Origin: Pavlovales sp. CCMP2436
Lineage: Eukaryota; Haptophyta; Pavlovophyceae; Pavlovales
NCBI GenBank assembly: GCA_026770615.1
Contig: MU631583.1
Location: 150,032-192,585, forward strand
DNA length: 42,554 nucleotides
Reading direction: 5' to 3'
Below the pieces are notes generated by a model that was given only the letters and a program-made list of their open reading frames with translations, was not told the DNA's origin and made no database searches. Below, in pieces: positions 1 to 9,864 of this stretch. Made by a program: the position numbers and the translations under genes. The stretch's first letter is position 1. Each line of letters starts with the position of its first letter.

Positions 1-115
1 AAAAGTAAGAGTCAAAAGTAAGAGTTGAAAGTAAGAGTCAAAAGTAAGAGTCAAAAGTAAGAGTCAAAAGTAAGAGTTAAAAGTAAGAGTCAAAAAAGTC
101 AAGTTAAAAGTAAAG
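1..115. repeat. AT-rich tandem repeat, ~13-bp unit
   Basis: Units of the form GTAAGAGTCAAAA repeat about eight times with single-base variants (GTTAAAA, GTTGAAA). The array touches the left edge of the window, so its full length is unknown. It lies in what should be an intron of the CPS gene, downstream of exon 7 on the minus strand. Confidence 0.9.
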
Positions 116-127
116 TCAAAATCGCGC

Positions 128-158
128 GTGATTCTGCGCCGTGATTTAGCAGCGACTC
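128..158 (-). repeat. Decayed copy of CPS exon 7 3' end
   Basis: This 31-base stretch matches 271-301, the last bases of CPS exon 7, at 27 of 31 positions. Read on minus it keeps the ITAQNH codons but carries a TAA where the exon has TAC. The splice donor is lost (GCGCGA instead of GTACGT). It is a non-functional duplicate of an exon terminus in the following intron. Confidence 0.8.
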
Positions 159-167
159 ATTAAAAAA

Positions 168-260
168 TAAACACACACGCACACACACACGCACATACAC
201 GCTCACGCACACACACACGCACAAATCTCACACACACACGCGCGCGCATACACACGCACT
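168..260. repeat. CA/CACG microsatellite
   Basis: Alternating CA with interspersed CG dinucleotides. It lies in the intron just downstream of CPS exon 7 on the minus strand. I see no coding content. Confidence 0.9.
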
Positions 261-270
261 CAAAACGTAC

Positions 271-3200
271 GTGGTTCTGCGCGGTGATGTAGCAGCGGCT
301 CGTGCGCGTGTCGATCACAGGCTGGTTCATGCCGCGGTTGCCGTATTTCATCTACGAACAACACATATTGGTAGGTGTTGTAGGGGGGGGGGTGAATGTG
401 CCGCGGTGAATAACGATTATTTCATCACACTAAATTTGAATATTCGATCACGGGCTGATGTCATGCCCGTACGCCTTCGAGCTGCAAGTCGGGGGACGTT
501 TAAAGAACTTTTTTTTAAGGCTGATGAGTTCATGACACAGTTGCCGTCTTATTTTCATTTTTTTAAGGGAAGGGGGGGTGAAGGTGCAATATCACGTACT
601 AAATTGTACACATTTAATGTGATGCTAACAATTACTACTCGTACAAAGTTGAATGTGATGCTAGGGGCGTGTATTAAATCTATTTTTAGTAATATTGTAG
701 GGTCGTGTACTTTTCCCTCAGGGCTGCAACTCGTGAGATGTGAAAAGTATTAAAACAATAAAAAACTGAAAGCAGAGAAAAATGTGCTTCGTAGGTCATG
801 GCGCCAGCAGCGAGTGCGAGGATCTCGAAGAATAAAAAGAAAAGAAAGAACTCCAAAAAAAAAAACGCACTTTGTACGTCTTGGCGCCAGCTGCGAGCGC
901 GAGGAGTTGGTTGCCCAGGCAGATGCCCATGATGGGTTTCTCGCCCTGCAGCGCCACGCGCAGGCGCTCGATGGTGCCGGGGAGCTGCGTGGGGTCGCCT
1001 GTTGTAAATAATAAATAGTAAATAATTAGCAATTAATAAATTACTTCGCTGGTGCCGGGGAGCTGCGTGGGGTCGCCTGTTCTGAAGAGTATGATGAGCA
1101 TGATGAGTAGTAGTATTTGTATCCGTATTCGTAGCAGTATCAGTAGTAATATTGGTAGTAGTATGATTATGATAGTGATTATGCCCGGTCCGTTCGAGAC
1201 GAAGAGGCCGTAGTAGTATTAGTAGTAGTATTGGTAGTACTTAGTATACGTATTAGTGTGATAGTGATTTTACCCGGTCCGTTTGAGATGAAGAGACCGT
1301 CGTATTCCTCCTTCAGGAAGTCGTGGTCCCAGGGCACCACCAGCAACTCGACACCCTGAAGGGGGGGGGGGGGTTGGGTGTGTGTGAGTGTGTGTGTGTG
1401 CGTGCGTGGGGGGTAGGGGGGAAGGGGGGGGGGAGTTGATACTAATAGCAAGGGTTTTCACTCTGATATTTTGATATGAATACTAGTCATCATGATATTC
1501 ATAAAAGCGACAACAATAAACCACCTTGCTGATGAAGTAGCGGATGATGATTGAAGTTGTGATTAAAATAACAAAATATTAATTAATTAATTAATCAATC
1601 AATGAGTTGATCAATCAATAAGTTGATCAATCAATAAGTTGATCACCTTGCTGATGAGGTAGCGGATGATGTTTGAAAGTGTGATAAAATAATAAAATAA
1701 TTATAACATATTTATAGGTCATTTAATTAATGAATCAATCATTCAATCAATCAATAAATCAATCAATTAATTAATCACCTTGCTGATGAAGTAGCGGATG
1801 ATGTTGTACTTCATGCCGCAGTCGACTGCCACAACGCGCACCTGCCATATGGATGAGGAGGAGGGGGAGGGGAGGGGGAGGATATTATCAGCAATTATTA
1901 TGGAGAAATTTTAAGGTTGTTATCAGTACTTATTATAGCTATAAAAAATAGTAACATTTATTTATTCTAGAATTTCTTTGAGTCCAGAAATATACCTGCG
2001 ATATGGAGGAGGAGGAGGGGGAGGGGGAGGAGGAGGGGAGGGGGGGGGAGGGGGGCGTCAGACGAAGTCGTCATACTCACTCGTCCACGGCCAAGACACA
2101 CACCTGCCACTTTATGAACGATTTGTTATTTAAGGGGGGGGGTCACATGGGGCGTGTGATGCGTTGCCATGTCCATCGTTTATTCATAGATATGTGCGGA
2201 GAGGGGGGGGGCAGTCGGCTGAGCTCGGCGTGCCCGCAGCAGAGACATGCCCGCAGTAGACCCCTTGCCGCCCATCTTGAACCTGCAAACCTGGATTTGG
2301 GTTGGGGGACTGCGTCAGGGTTCTTGAGGGCCAGGGCCAAGGCCAGGGCCAGACCAGGGCTAGGGTCAGGGCTGGATTCAGTATCAGGACTAGGGCCAGG
2401 GCTAAGGTTCAGGCTCGGGTTCGGGCTAGGGCCAGGGCCAGGGCTAGGGCTAAGGTTCAGCTAGGCTGTACATAATAGCCACAGCAACGGAATCAGCTGA
2501 ATCTTTGGATTATGCCTGATACCCACTGCCTGCTGCTGTCTTCCTTCATAAAAGTCATCGTTTCATAAAAGCTAGGGGAGCGCACCTGCTTGCCGTTGAG
2601 CATACGCGGCGCCACGCCAGAGAGCGGCTTGTAGAGCTTGGGCACCTTGAGCGAGACCTGCGCCACAAGGTTGGTCTTGTTGGGGTCGATCTGCGGCACG
2701 CTCTCCGCCGTGTCCGGCTTGAAGACGAGCTTGCCCAGCATGGCGCCGCGGTCGCGGATGCGCTTGGTGAGCGCGCGCGTGTCGACACCGAAGATGGCGG
2801 GGATGTTGTGCTTTTTCAGCCACGACGAGAGCGTCATGGTCAGGTTCCAGTGGCACGGCTCGGCCGAGTAGTCGCACACGATGAGCGCGGTGATGTGCAC
2901 GTTGTTCGACTCGAAAAAGAGCGGAAGGCCGTTCTCGTCCACCTCATCCATCGGGGGGACGCCGTAGCTGCCGATGATGGGGTATGTCAGGACCAGGATC
3001 TGGCCCCTGCGCGGCACCGGGGGGACGGAGGGGGGAGGGGGGGGGGCGGAAGTGGCAGTTAGCGTGCGGTGAGCTTCCGTGCAGGGTGTGCCGCCGGCGC
3101 CGGCAGCGGCAGCCAGGTCCCTCGGATCCCCGGGTTCCCGGGTTCCGCGTAACGCCCCGGCGTCTGCTGGCTCTATGCGTGCGACCTGGGCGGCGCTGTG

Positions 3201-3653
3201 GCGTGCGCGCGCCGCACACCTGTACGACGGGTCGGAGAGCGCCTCTGGATACCCCACCATTCCGGTGTTGAAGACGACCTCGCCTGAGACGGACTGGGCC
3301 GCACCGAACGAGTGCCCCGACATGACCGTCCCGTCCTCCAGCACGAGATCGGCCTTCACGCCGCTCTGGATCAGCTCGACAGCATCACCTACGCGCGAGC
3401 AGACCGTGAACGGGCGCACAGGGTGGTTGCGCGGCGGGCAGGTCAGCCGCCGTCAAGCGGGAAGCGGGCGCACGCATGGACGCATCCATGCACTTGCCCA
3501 CGCAACCAGCACACCTGAGAAGGAGCCGCGGTTGGCCTTCTTGAGGCGCAGGATGTCATCGGTGGCAAACACCGGTGGCTTGCGCTTCGCGTTCGAGACC
3601 TCGTGCTGCAGCTTCGGCTCCTTGTTCGCCGGCGTGACGTTGGACTTCTCCAT
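271..3653 (-). CDS. Carbamoyl-phosphate synthetase, small/glutaminase part (7 exons, partial)
   Basis: Proposed exons on minus: 3653-3515, 3388-3220, 3006-2586, 1841-1779, 1355-1274, 998-871 and 351-271. All introns are GT-AG and the phases agree throughout, giving 361 residues before the window ends. Residues ~60-243 are the CPS small-chain N domain (LVLEDGTV, GEVVFNTGMVGYPEAL, GQILVLTYP, GVDTRALTK). Residues ~244-361 are the class I glutamine amidotransferase domain (VVAVDCGMKYNIIRY, FISNGPGDP, GICLGNQLLALA with the predicted nucleophile Cys318, then KYGNRG, YITAQNH). The family hydrolyses glutamine and passes ammonia to the synthetase chain for carbamoyl phosphate. The chosen start is ATG 3653; the frame is open further upstream, so a longer leader or targeting peptide is possible. 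GICLGN has Asn where many homologues have His, and GNRGMNQ has Met for His/Gln. The rest of the domain, and any fused synthetase part, lies off the left edge. It could be the pyrimidine enzyme or a CPS III/I-type enzyme; YITAQNH leans to the latter, weakly. Confidence 0.9.
784..822 (-). repeat. Decayed copy of CPS exon 6 3' end
   Basis: On minus this stretch repeats the end of exon 6 (codons for LALAAGAKTYK) with several substitutions: the Lys-Thr codons read ATG ACC here, and the donor GTGCGT has become GCACAT. It lies 50-90 bases downstream of the real exon end at 871. Confidence 0.75.
1051..1081 (-). repeat. Exact 31-base copy of CPS exon 6 start with acceptor
   Basis: The 31 bases at 973-1003, which hold the AG acceptor plus the codons for GDPTQLPGT, are repeated without mismatch at 1051-1081, upstream of the exon on the minus strand. 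The copied AG is intact, so it could act as a competing 3' splice site. Confidence 0.9.
1171..1211 (-). repeat. Copy of CPS exon 5 3' end
   Basis: The 41 bases match 1260-1300, the codons for LFISNGPG plus ten intronic bases, with five differences. The copy has GGGCAT where the real donor is GGGTAA, so the GT donor is lost. It lies in the intron after exon 5. Confidence 0.85.
1520..1673 (-). repeat. Two copies of CPS exon 4 3' end
   Basis: The exon 4 terminus (1774-1805, codons for IIRYFISK plus GTGAT) recurs at 1642-1673 with one mismatch and at 1520-1551 with a few. Both copies retain a GT donor. The adjoining A/T-rich intron sequence (TTGAAGTGTGAT-like, then AAAATA and AATTAATT runs) is also repeated, so the unit is about 120 bases. 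Confidence 0.9.
1995..2109 (-). repeat. Decayed copies of CPS exon 4 acceptor and start
   Basis: On minus, 2109-2079 reads GGCAG followed by codons V-C-V-L-A-V-D-E and a stop, a degenerate copy of exon 4's GGCAG plus V-R-V-V-A-V-D-C. The CCATATCGCAGGTA at 2010-1995 resembles the real acceptor's CCATATGGCAGGTG. Between them are GGAGGA-rich repeats. Confidence 0.65.
2330..2462. repeat. GGGCTAGGGCCA-type minisatellite
   Basis: Degenerate 6-12 base units (GGGCCA, GGGCTA, GGTTCA) run for about 130 bases in the intron between CPS exons 3 and 4. It resembles telomere-like degenerate repeats but is interstitial. Confidence 0.85.
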
Positions 3654-3828
3654 TCCGCACGCGTGGCTGGGTTCCCGTGGCTGTCGTGGCTTGGCGCCCT
3701 CGCGGATTTTTAAAAACCACACTGCACGTTCTGAAGGCAAATTTGAACAAATTTGTGTGGTGCCGCCTCTCAGAATGCGTGACGCGGGCGCAGCTGTTGG
3801 GGCGGTGGCCCCATCAGCCGACCGATTT

Positions 3829-5043
3829 TAAAACTCGCGGTGTTCGACCCCCAACCCAACCGCTAGACAGACACTCACTACCTCCTGGGACTGCCAAAAC
3901 CCGCTCCGGCATCTGCGGCGCTCAAACCCAACATGCAAATCAGCCACAAACGCTGACGCCCAACCCCAACACCAATCCGCTGACGAAATCGCCACGCCAA
4001 GCCGACAGTCACAACTCCGAAGAATCAGCGAACTCCTCGCATGCAACACCGCTCCTGGCACAACCAACACTTTCAAACACCAAAAAGCACACGGTGCAGA
4101 CCCCCATCTCAGACCACTGATAACAAACCCGACAGAAGACACAGTCAACCAAGTCTATATAATCGACTCAATAAAAACCGACGCCATCATCGCAAAGGCT
4201 GCTGAGATACAACCAGCGCCCACGGCAGGAGCGGCATCCACGTCAACCTACGACCCAATACATGTGACACTCAACGTATGCGCTGACTGGGCTGCCCGGC
4301 AAGTGGCAGTAGAGGGCCAAACTCCTTTCCACGATCTAGGCCCATGCGCGTGGCCACCAGCACGGTACAGTGCCACGGACAAAGACAGGAATTTCATCGA
4401 CCACACACCATCCTCCATCCGCCGGGCGGTCACAGAAGAGACAGGGAACCTCGCACTACACGCCCACACTCAAAAAGATCCCATAGACAGCGACCGACGC
4501 GCACAAAAATATGCCAACCGCACGAGAGACAGAACAGACCTCTGGCAAGAAGAGTCAACGGCCTCCTTGAGACCACCCCTTGGCTTCGAAACAGAAGCCG
4601 CGCAACGCATATACGTGCGATGCATGTCAGGCACTATGGCTTTCAACACTGAACGAGCAAGAGACGAGCCCAAACTCCTAGACGTAACCCTCTTCGACGG
4701 TGGCCCCAAACTCTCCACCAAGTGCCCCTTCTGCCTCGTTGAAGGCCACCGACCAACTGACGAAACCAACTCGGTCGAACACATCATGCACTCCTGCCCA
4801 GCAACCGCCAGACAACGCCACGAACGGCGCGACGCCATCACCAAACGCCTCTTCAACGGCAGTATATCAATACAGGAACAAAACGTCATAGCAGACTCAG
4901 CTCTCAGCCACCCAGACGCCCACGCCGGTAGCGTCTCAATCGCGACCCGAGACCTAGTCCGGGAATGCAAAGATCGCAACAAAGTTGTGTTTACAAGACC
5001 GGCTCGATACAAGATGTACTCCTTGCAGCGACAGCAGCCCTAG
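3829..5043 (+). CDS. Retroelement C-terminal region, RNase-H-like end and CCHC-like finger (partial)
   Basis: The frame is open from just after a TAA near 3826, with no clear start codon, so it is the tail of a longer polyprotein. The stretch ending HVTLNVCADWAA (around 4260-4300) resembles the last acidic motif of retroelement RNase H domains. Further on, CPFC followed by HIMHSC (around 4723-4800) forms a C-x2-C-x(n)-H-x4-C finger, as found near the C-termini of many non-LTR polyproteins. It ends TAG at 5041, soon followed by TAA in the same frame. The next frame (OTU) overlaps by about 80 bases. The RNase H call is tentative; the finger is clearer. Confidence 0.55.
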
Positions 5044-5897
5044 TGGTTGAACGGAGCGTAATCACCAAAGGACCGACCTCAAAACGCGCCGATCCCGATG
5101 ACACACAGTACACCAACAGCGACGGTGAGTCGAATGACAACCACCCGCCCCCACAAATCCAGCCACGACAGAGCAACACACGGGACCTATCAGCCACGCA
5201 CAACGTCGACGCCTTTGCGGACAAACTCAACAAACACAAAGGCCGCACAGACACCCAACAAAACCAAAATAAAGCCGGTAAAGCAGCCAGGAAAAAACCC
5301 ACCCCCGCCAAAAAGAACACCCCCAAACGCCCCCGCGCCCAAGGCGACACGCCGACCACACCCAACAAAAGGACCAAAAAGATCAAATCAACCCCTTGGA
5401 CGCATACAGGAGCACAAGAACTCGAGAAACTCTACGCCACTATAGGCCTTACCGACAGGAACGTCAACGGAGACGGAAACTGCCTCCTCTACGCCGCAAT
5501 GGGAGTAGACGGCCATGACCCAAGCCAGCACCCTCAAGAAGCCGCAAGAATCCGCCAACTAGCCATAGCCCACGCCAAGTCGCTACCCCCGAAAACACAA
5601 GAATTCCTGAAAATCAGGAATTCGATCGAGCACCCCACAGACCCCATGGGAGAAAGCACCCGCCCGCCGTGATCGTTGTCTTACCAGGAAGCGGACCACA
5701 AATGGATGAACAACAACATGATACATAGCATTGCCACCATCCTCCGCGTCGACATAGCAGTAGCCACACACCACGTCGACGGAGAGAAAGTCCACCGTAC
5801 CCTGGATCTCTACCGCGCAGGCCCGCCCTGGCCACCCACCAACGACACACCGCCGCCCAGAGGAGCCCCACTGGCACCCGCAGGAAGCTGCCCATAG
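4965..5897 (+). CDS. OTU-like cysteine protease of a retroelement (in-frame TGA)
   Basis: A Lys/Pro/Thr-rich linker (residues ~50-145) leads to an OTU catalytic motif, VNGDGNCLLYAAMG, at about 5460-5505, with the predicted Asp and nucleophilic Cys (D-G-N-C). The frame is broken by TGA at 5670 (RPP-stop-SLSYQE), then continues in the same frame with WMNNNMIHSIATILRVDIAVA, closely matching WMHDNMLHSIATSIGMDVILL of the copy at 14 kb. OTU enzymes cleave ubiquitin or related linkages; in an element the role could be polyprotein processing or de-ubiquitylation (inference). The final His motif is not clear in this copy. The likely origin of the TGA is a CGA codon. Confidence 0.7.
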
Positions 5898-7049
5898 ACA
5901 CAAGAAGCACCAAGAGCTGGAACCACACAAGGAGGGAAACCACATATAACCAGACTAATGCGCACACCCATCATGGCAGGCACAGAACCAATCAAAATTC
6001 GAGTCATACACAGCAACACCACTGATCACTTTCGAGGAACTCTCGCGCACACCACCACTCACCAGCCGACATAATGATGTATAGTTTGTTGGTGAGAAAA
6101 GAAAGTTTATTCAGTTAAGAGGAGGATTATTGAGTCACCCTTGCCCGCCGGCTAGAGACCCCCTGTTGGGAATCGTGGCCGGGGGAAGGCGATCGCCACC
6201 CTCGTTATAGAGGGCCGGCCAGGCGAGCTGCGCAGTGCGCACGTCATTCTTAATATTATTAGATAAGTTCTTGGATGTCCACTGCGTTACTGAAATGATG
6301 TATCGCACTCTCCGGGATGGGTTTTGCGTGGTGGTCAATGCACGGTGGCAGCGGCAGCCGCAGCAGCTCGAGAGAAGGAGGAGGCAAGCCGTGGTGGAAG
6401 TCGAACGTTGGCGCCTGGGACGAGGAAGACGGCAGCACATGGAAGGCGGCGGCGGCGGCGACAATGTGGTAAGGACATCGGCGTGTCCGGCAACTCAATG
6501 ATATAACTTTATTTCAGTGGTGGTCATGCAGCTCAGGCGCAGCTGAAGACCTGCTGGAACGGTGAATTCACTTGCAAAAGTGACGTCATTATGAACCGAC
6601 GATGATGAGAGGACTCGAGCGGAATAAATTACAAAAGTGCACGAAACAAAGATGCACACTCCTCGACCCACCAAGCGTGCCGTCCGAGTTCGCGAGATCG
6701 CGAAGTAAGCTATTTATACGCTCAACTAGACGGTGCCGTGCACGAATGTCTATCAAGACCACCCTGTCCGGGCAGGACAGCCGTCTGTCAAGACCCACCC
6801 CCCCGGATAGCCTGGGCCCTTTGGGAGGGCCCCAGGGGCAAGGCAAGGGGAGGGCCCCCGGAGGACATACCCTAAAGTGACTGTTTTTACGTACAAAAAG
6901 CCGTTACAACTTCGTCAAGGCAGCCATCCTACGTATCTGCTCATATCTGCTCAAATAAAATTTATTTGGATTTATTTATTTTATATTTACTTGCGGCTGG
7001 CTAAGCTTGAGCAAGTTAGTTGTCAATCTGCTCTGTCGTGATTAATCAT
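5898..7049. other. Non-coding stretch around the OTU element's 3' end
   Basis: Apart from the shared tail, I see no supported gene. 6090-6510 contains GGCGGC runs and short chance frames on both strands. 6790-6860 has a GC-rich inverted pair (GGGCCC...GGGCCC). Confidence 0.6.
6485..6629 (+). repeat. 3' tail shared by OTU retroelement copies
   Basis: CGGCAACTCAA, then CAGTGGTGG, then GGATTCACT/GAATTCACT, GTGACGTC, TATGAACCGACG and GCGGAATAAA occur here and, in the same order and spacing, at 14730-14872. It probably marks the 3' end of the element family. Confidence 0.7.
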
Positions 7050-7138
7050 TTAATTCTGATGATGCGTGCGCTTGTGCGCCGTGAGGTTGCCCGCCTCCGC
7101 GGCCCGGTACGAGCAGCCTGGCTCGTCGCACGCGAAAC
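7050..7138 (-). CDS. C2H2 zinc-finger protein, terminal exon
   Basis: On minus, a strong polypyrimidine tract and AG at 7139-7140 precede an exon encoding FACDEPGC-x12-H-x3-H and ending TAA. This is a complete C2H2 finger (Cys-x4-Cys-x12-His-x3-His), family role DNA or protein binding. Only this one finger is in the exon. I could not identify the upstream exons, which would lie at higher coordinates. It may be a live terminal exon or an orphan from a larger zinc-finger array. Confidence 0.75.
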
Positions 7139-7600
7139 CTAATTGAAAAGAAGAAGAAAAAACAGTTGGGAACTTCTTATGTACCGCAGTGGGCAACGGT
7201 TTTGTCGGACTGCGGGTTGAAGCGAGTCGAGTTAGGAACGAAGGTCACCGGTACGTGAGTACCAGGAGCAGCGCTCAGTCTATCTGGGAGTGAAGTCTGC
7301 ATTGGTGAAGTGAAGACGAGCTCCGACGGGAGCACCGAGCAGCTGTAGAAGGCGTGACGCTAGCAGTGCTCCAGGATGTTAAAGTCCCGGGCAGTCCGTA
7401 AGGGTACCAGACAGGGCCAGAAGTGTATAGAACACTTGGGCTCCGGGCAGGTTTTAACTTAAACTACGACTTACTTACAATAGAAAAGGGCAGCAGGCAG
7501 TGGGTTGCAGACATTCTGTCTCAGAAGTGGTCGACTCCGAGCGTGTAGGCGCGACGACGTTCAGTCACTCAGGCGGCATGTAGTCACCAAGGCGGCATAC

Positions 7601-8113
7601 TTAGGCGCCGATCCCAAACCGTGTCTCCCTGCGGAGGTGGTACGCGCCCTCAGCCCACTCGTCGGGGTTGCCGTCGTCGTCGCTGTCAGTGCGTGTGCCG
7701 CCGCTGTTGCCGGTGCCGGTGCCGGTGCGCTCCAATCGCGCGCGCGCAATGATGACCTTGGCGTGCCCTCGAAGTGCGCACATGCCGATCTCCTGTCTCA
7801 TCCACCACAGGAGAGTGCTGCACGCTTGCGCAGCGGAGGGGGCCCCCATGCGAGCTTGGAGCGCTCTTGCGCCCATGCTGGCGAGGTCCCCGACGAAGGA
7901 TTCCAGGTCGTCAGACCACTCGCCGAAGGCTCCAATCACGAGGGCGGCGAACGCGGGGCCGCCTGCAGTGCAGAAGGTCTGTGCGCGGGCCTGCATCGGA
8001 CAGGTTTTAACCGGGTGCGGTGCACCGTGCACGCCGCCAAGAAGCCGAGGGCAGTCTTGCGAGCCCTCCCTTTCGCTGGCCGGGCCCACAGTGTCCTCTC
8101 CCCCGCCCATCAT
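7601..8113 (-). CDS. Retroelement-like protein fragment
   Basis: The minus frame contains FAALVIGAFGEWSDDLESF followed by a Trp-Trp/Met-Arg helix and ends in an acidic DSDDDGNPDEWAEG tail. GAFGEW blocks of this sort occur, from memory, in C-terminal parts of reverse-transcriptase proteins of algae and dinoflagellates; I cannot confirm that here. No catalytic motif is present. The opposite-strand frame over the same bases lacks any recognisable pattern. The start is uncertain because the frame is open upstream. Confidence 0.4.
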   Translation of the reverse strand: MMGGGEDTVGPASEREGSQDCPRLLGGVHGAPHPVKTCPMQARAQTFCTAGGPAFAALVIGAFGEWSDDLESFVGDLASMGARALQARMGAPSAAQACSTLLWWMRQEIGMCALRGHAKVIIARARLERTGTGTGNSGGTRTDSDDDGNPDEWAEGAYHLRRETRFGIGA

Positions 8114-8173
8114 GGTCGAACGCGCTTGCAGCCTCCTCCTCCTGCTGCATGCGCTGGTCCGTGTCAGGCTCAG

Positions 8174-9864
8174 ATGACAATTGCCAGCGGCCCTACCGCG
8201 CTCGTCGGCGCGGCAGTCACCGTCGCGCCCTACCGCTTCTCTGGTCCGGCCTTCGCGCCCGTCGTGGACGCGCCGCTTGTCATCTCTGAGCGATCGGACT
8301 GGACGATCGAGCGGGCTGCGCCCTGTGCGCCCAAGTACGTCGGGCCTGCTGGCGCGCTAGAGCGCGCCATTATGGTCCAAGCTGGATGGCGGCCCGACCT
8401 GGTCTGCTCAGCCGAGGCCTACGCGCGCGCTGCGGGACTCGAGGGCGCCGCAGGCTGGCTGCTGTAGGACAACGCGCTTACCGGAAAGCTGCAGGTGCCC
8501 GGCGCAGAGGCGCGATCGTTCGCGGACGGAGACTCTCGCGCAGGGCTCCTGCTGGCGGCGGATGCGCGGAACCCGGCGCTTGCGCCCATCGTCGAGGCGC
8601 TGCGCGACGGCGAGGCGCCGCGCGCGACGCTCTTGCCGCAGCGGTCGGAGTACGACGAGCTCTTCGACGACGTGGGATGGACAGTGTGGCGCGCGCTTCT
8701 CATTGTGCAGGCGTTCGCCGCGCTCGAGCTGGCCGCGTGCAGGCTCTGCGCCTTTATGCGCTGGCAGGGTGCTGGCACCGAGCAATGTGGTCTGCCGTGC
8801 TGCCACGGCGCGCGCAGGGCTCGCAACATGGCTTGGCCCGCGGCCGCGCAGCCGCTGTGCCTGCTCTACGCCATGCTCAACGCCTACCGGCTGGCCTACT
8901 TCGTAGTCGACCCGTATCACTCGCGGGGCATCTTCTCGCTCGCCCTCAACTGTTTGCTCGCGTCGTGTGACGACTCGATGGCCGCCTCTGGAGATTCGCT
9001 ATTTATCGTCTACCTCGCTGCGCGGGCCAGGGCTAGCGCGCGTAGCGTCGCCGAGGAGGCGGGAGCCAGTGTCGCCGAGGCTGAGGCGCACTTTCTGGCG
9101 CGCGTACCACTCGCGCGCGCCACGCTGTTCGTGCCGGTTGCGGCACTCGCCTTCCTCAACTTGCTATTCGACTTTACTGCTTCGCTGACTTTCTTCTGGG
9201 TGCTCGATCCCAACTGGCTTGCGGCTTGGGTGAGTAGGCACCGTGCTGACTCTCTCTCTCTCTCACAAACACACACGCACACACACTCACACACACACAC
9301 TCACCACGCGCCAACGCCGCACTGACGCCGAGCTTCTCCCCTCTCCCCTCCCCTGCGCCTGCGCGCCGGCAGTACTGGGTCGTGAGCGTGGCGGTGCCAG
9401 GATCGCTGATCGTACTCGGCCTCGCCACCGCGGGCTGCGTTAGCGCGGCCCTGGGTGACAGCGCCTCAGCCGAGACCCGGAGGCTGCTCTCGCGCATATG
9501 CCTTTGGGCCCCGTGCCGCGCAGTGGCGCTGCTCGCGCAGGTCGCACTCGTGGAGTGGGGAATGTGTGCACCCTCACGCATGGCTGCCGTCTCCTTCGTG
9601 CACTCGAGCGCGCTCATCATGGCCTCCTACCTCCAGTCTGATGCGCTGCTGCCGGAGGAGGGCGTGCCGGTGCCGATCGGCCCGCTGCGGTGGGCGGCTG
9701 AGGCTGTCCACGCACTCGCTGCAAGATGCTGGAGCGACGCTAGGCGCGTGTCGGTCGGCCCCATCATCCCAGCTGGCCCGCCAGCTGCGGTGGACATATC
9801 GGTGACGCTGCCAGCGAGTGGCGAGAAGATGCTGCCTCCCGCTCGACCTGCCGCTCGAGCGTAA
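8174..9864 (+). CDS. Multi-pass membrane protein with UBA-like segment and in-frame TAG
   Basis: Two exons, 8174-9229 and 9373-9864, joined by a 143-base GT-AG intron; about 515 codons ending TAA. Residues ~62-100 look like a UBA fold (IMVQAGW, then GLEGAAGWLL-TAG-DNAL); UBA domains bind ubiquitin. The TAG at 8465 falls inside this motif and the same frame continues for 417 codons with conserved-looking composition. Hydrophobic segments lie at about 173-193, 226-245, 253-286 (weaker), 316-344, 355-380 and 400-415, so five or six membrane spans. I do not recognise the transport or enzymatic family. An upstream exon is possible, because TTGCCAG at about 8180 could be an acceptor. The TAG makes it a pseudogene under the standard code, or an intact gene if UAG is read. 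Confidence 0.65.
9251..9303. repeat. CT/CA microsatellite in intron
   Basis: TCTCTC followed by ACACAC runs fill most of the 143-base intron of the membrane-protein gene and probably supply its polypyrimidine-rich part. Confidence 0.9.

Larger units (their letters stand above)
3829..6629 (+). mobile_element. 5'-truncated non-LTR-type retroelement with OTU protease
   Basis: The segment holds an RT-element C-terminal frame (3829-5043), an OTU cysteine-protease frame (4965-5897) and a 3' tail (6485-6629) that recurs at 14730-14872 behind a second OTU fragment. The paired OTU and tail show a repeated family. C/A-rich codon use (CCC, AAC, ACA) differs sharply from the GC-rich neighbours. No reverse transcriptase motifs are present, so the 5' part is missing. 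It starts about 170 bases upstream of the CPS gene, in opposite orientation. OTU-type cysteine proteases are known in some algal non-LTR elements (the Dualen/RandI type, from memory). Confidence 0.7.

Noticed and set aside
7505..8170. Plus-strand frame upstream of the membrane-protein gene
   Set aside because: It is antisense to the more protein-like minus frame 7601-8113, has an arbitrary composition (RRDDVQSLRRHV) and only joins the membrane gene because GC-rich DNA leaves frames open. I start the gene at 8174 instead.
9010..9300. Minus frame with CVCECVCVCV repeat
   Set aside because: It is a translation of the intron microsatellite.
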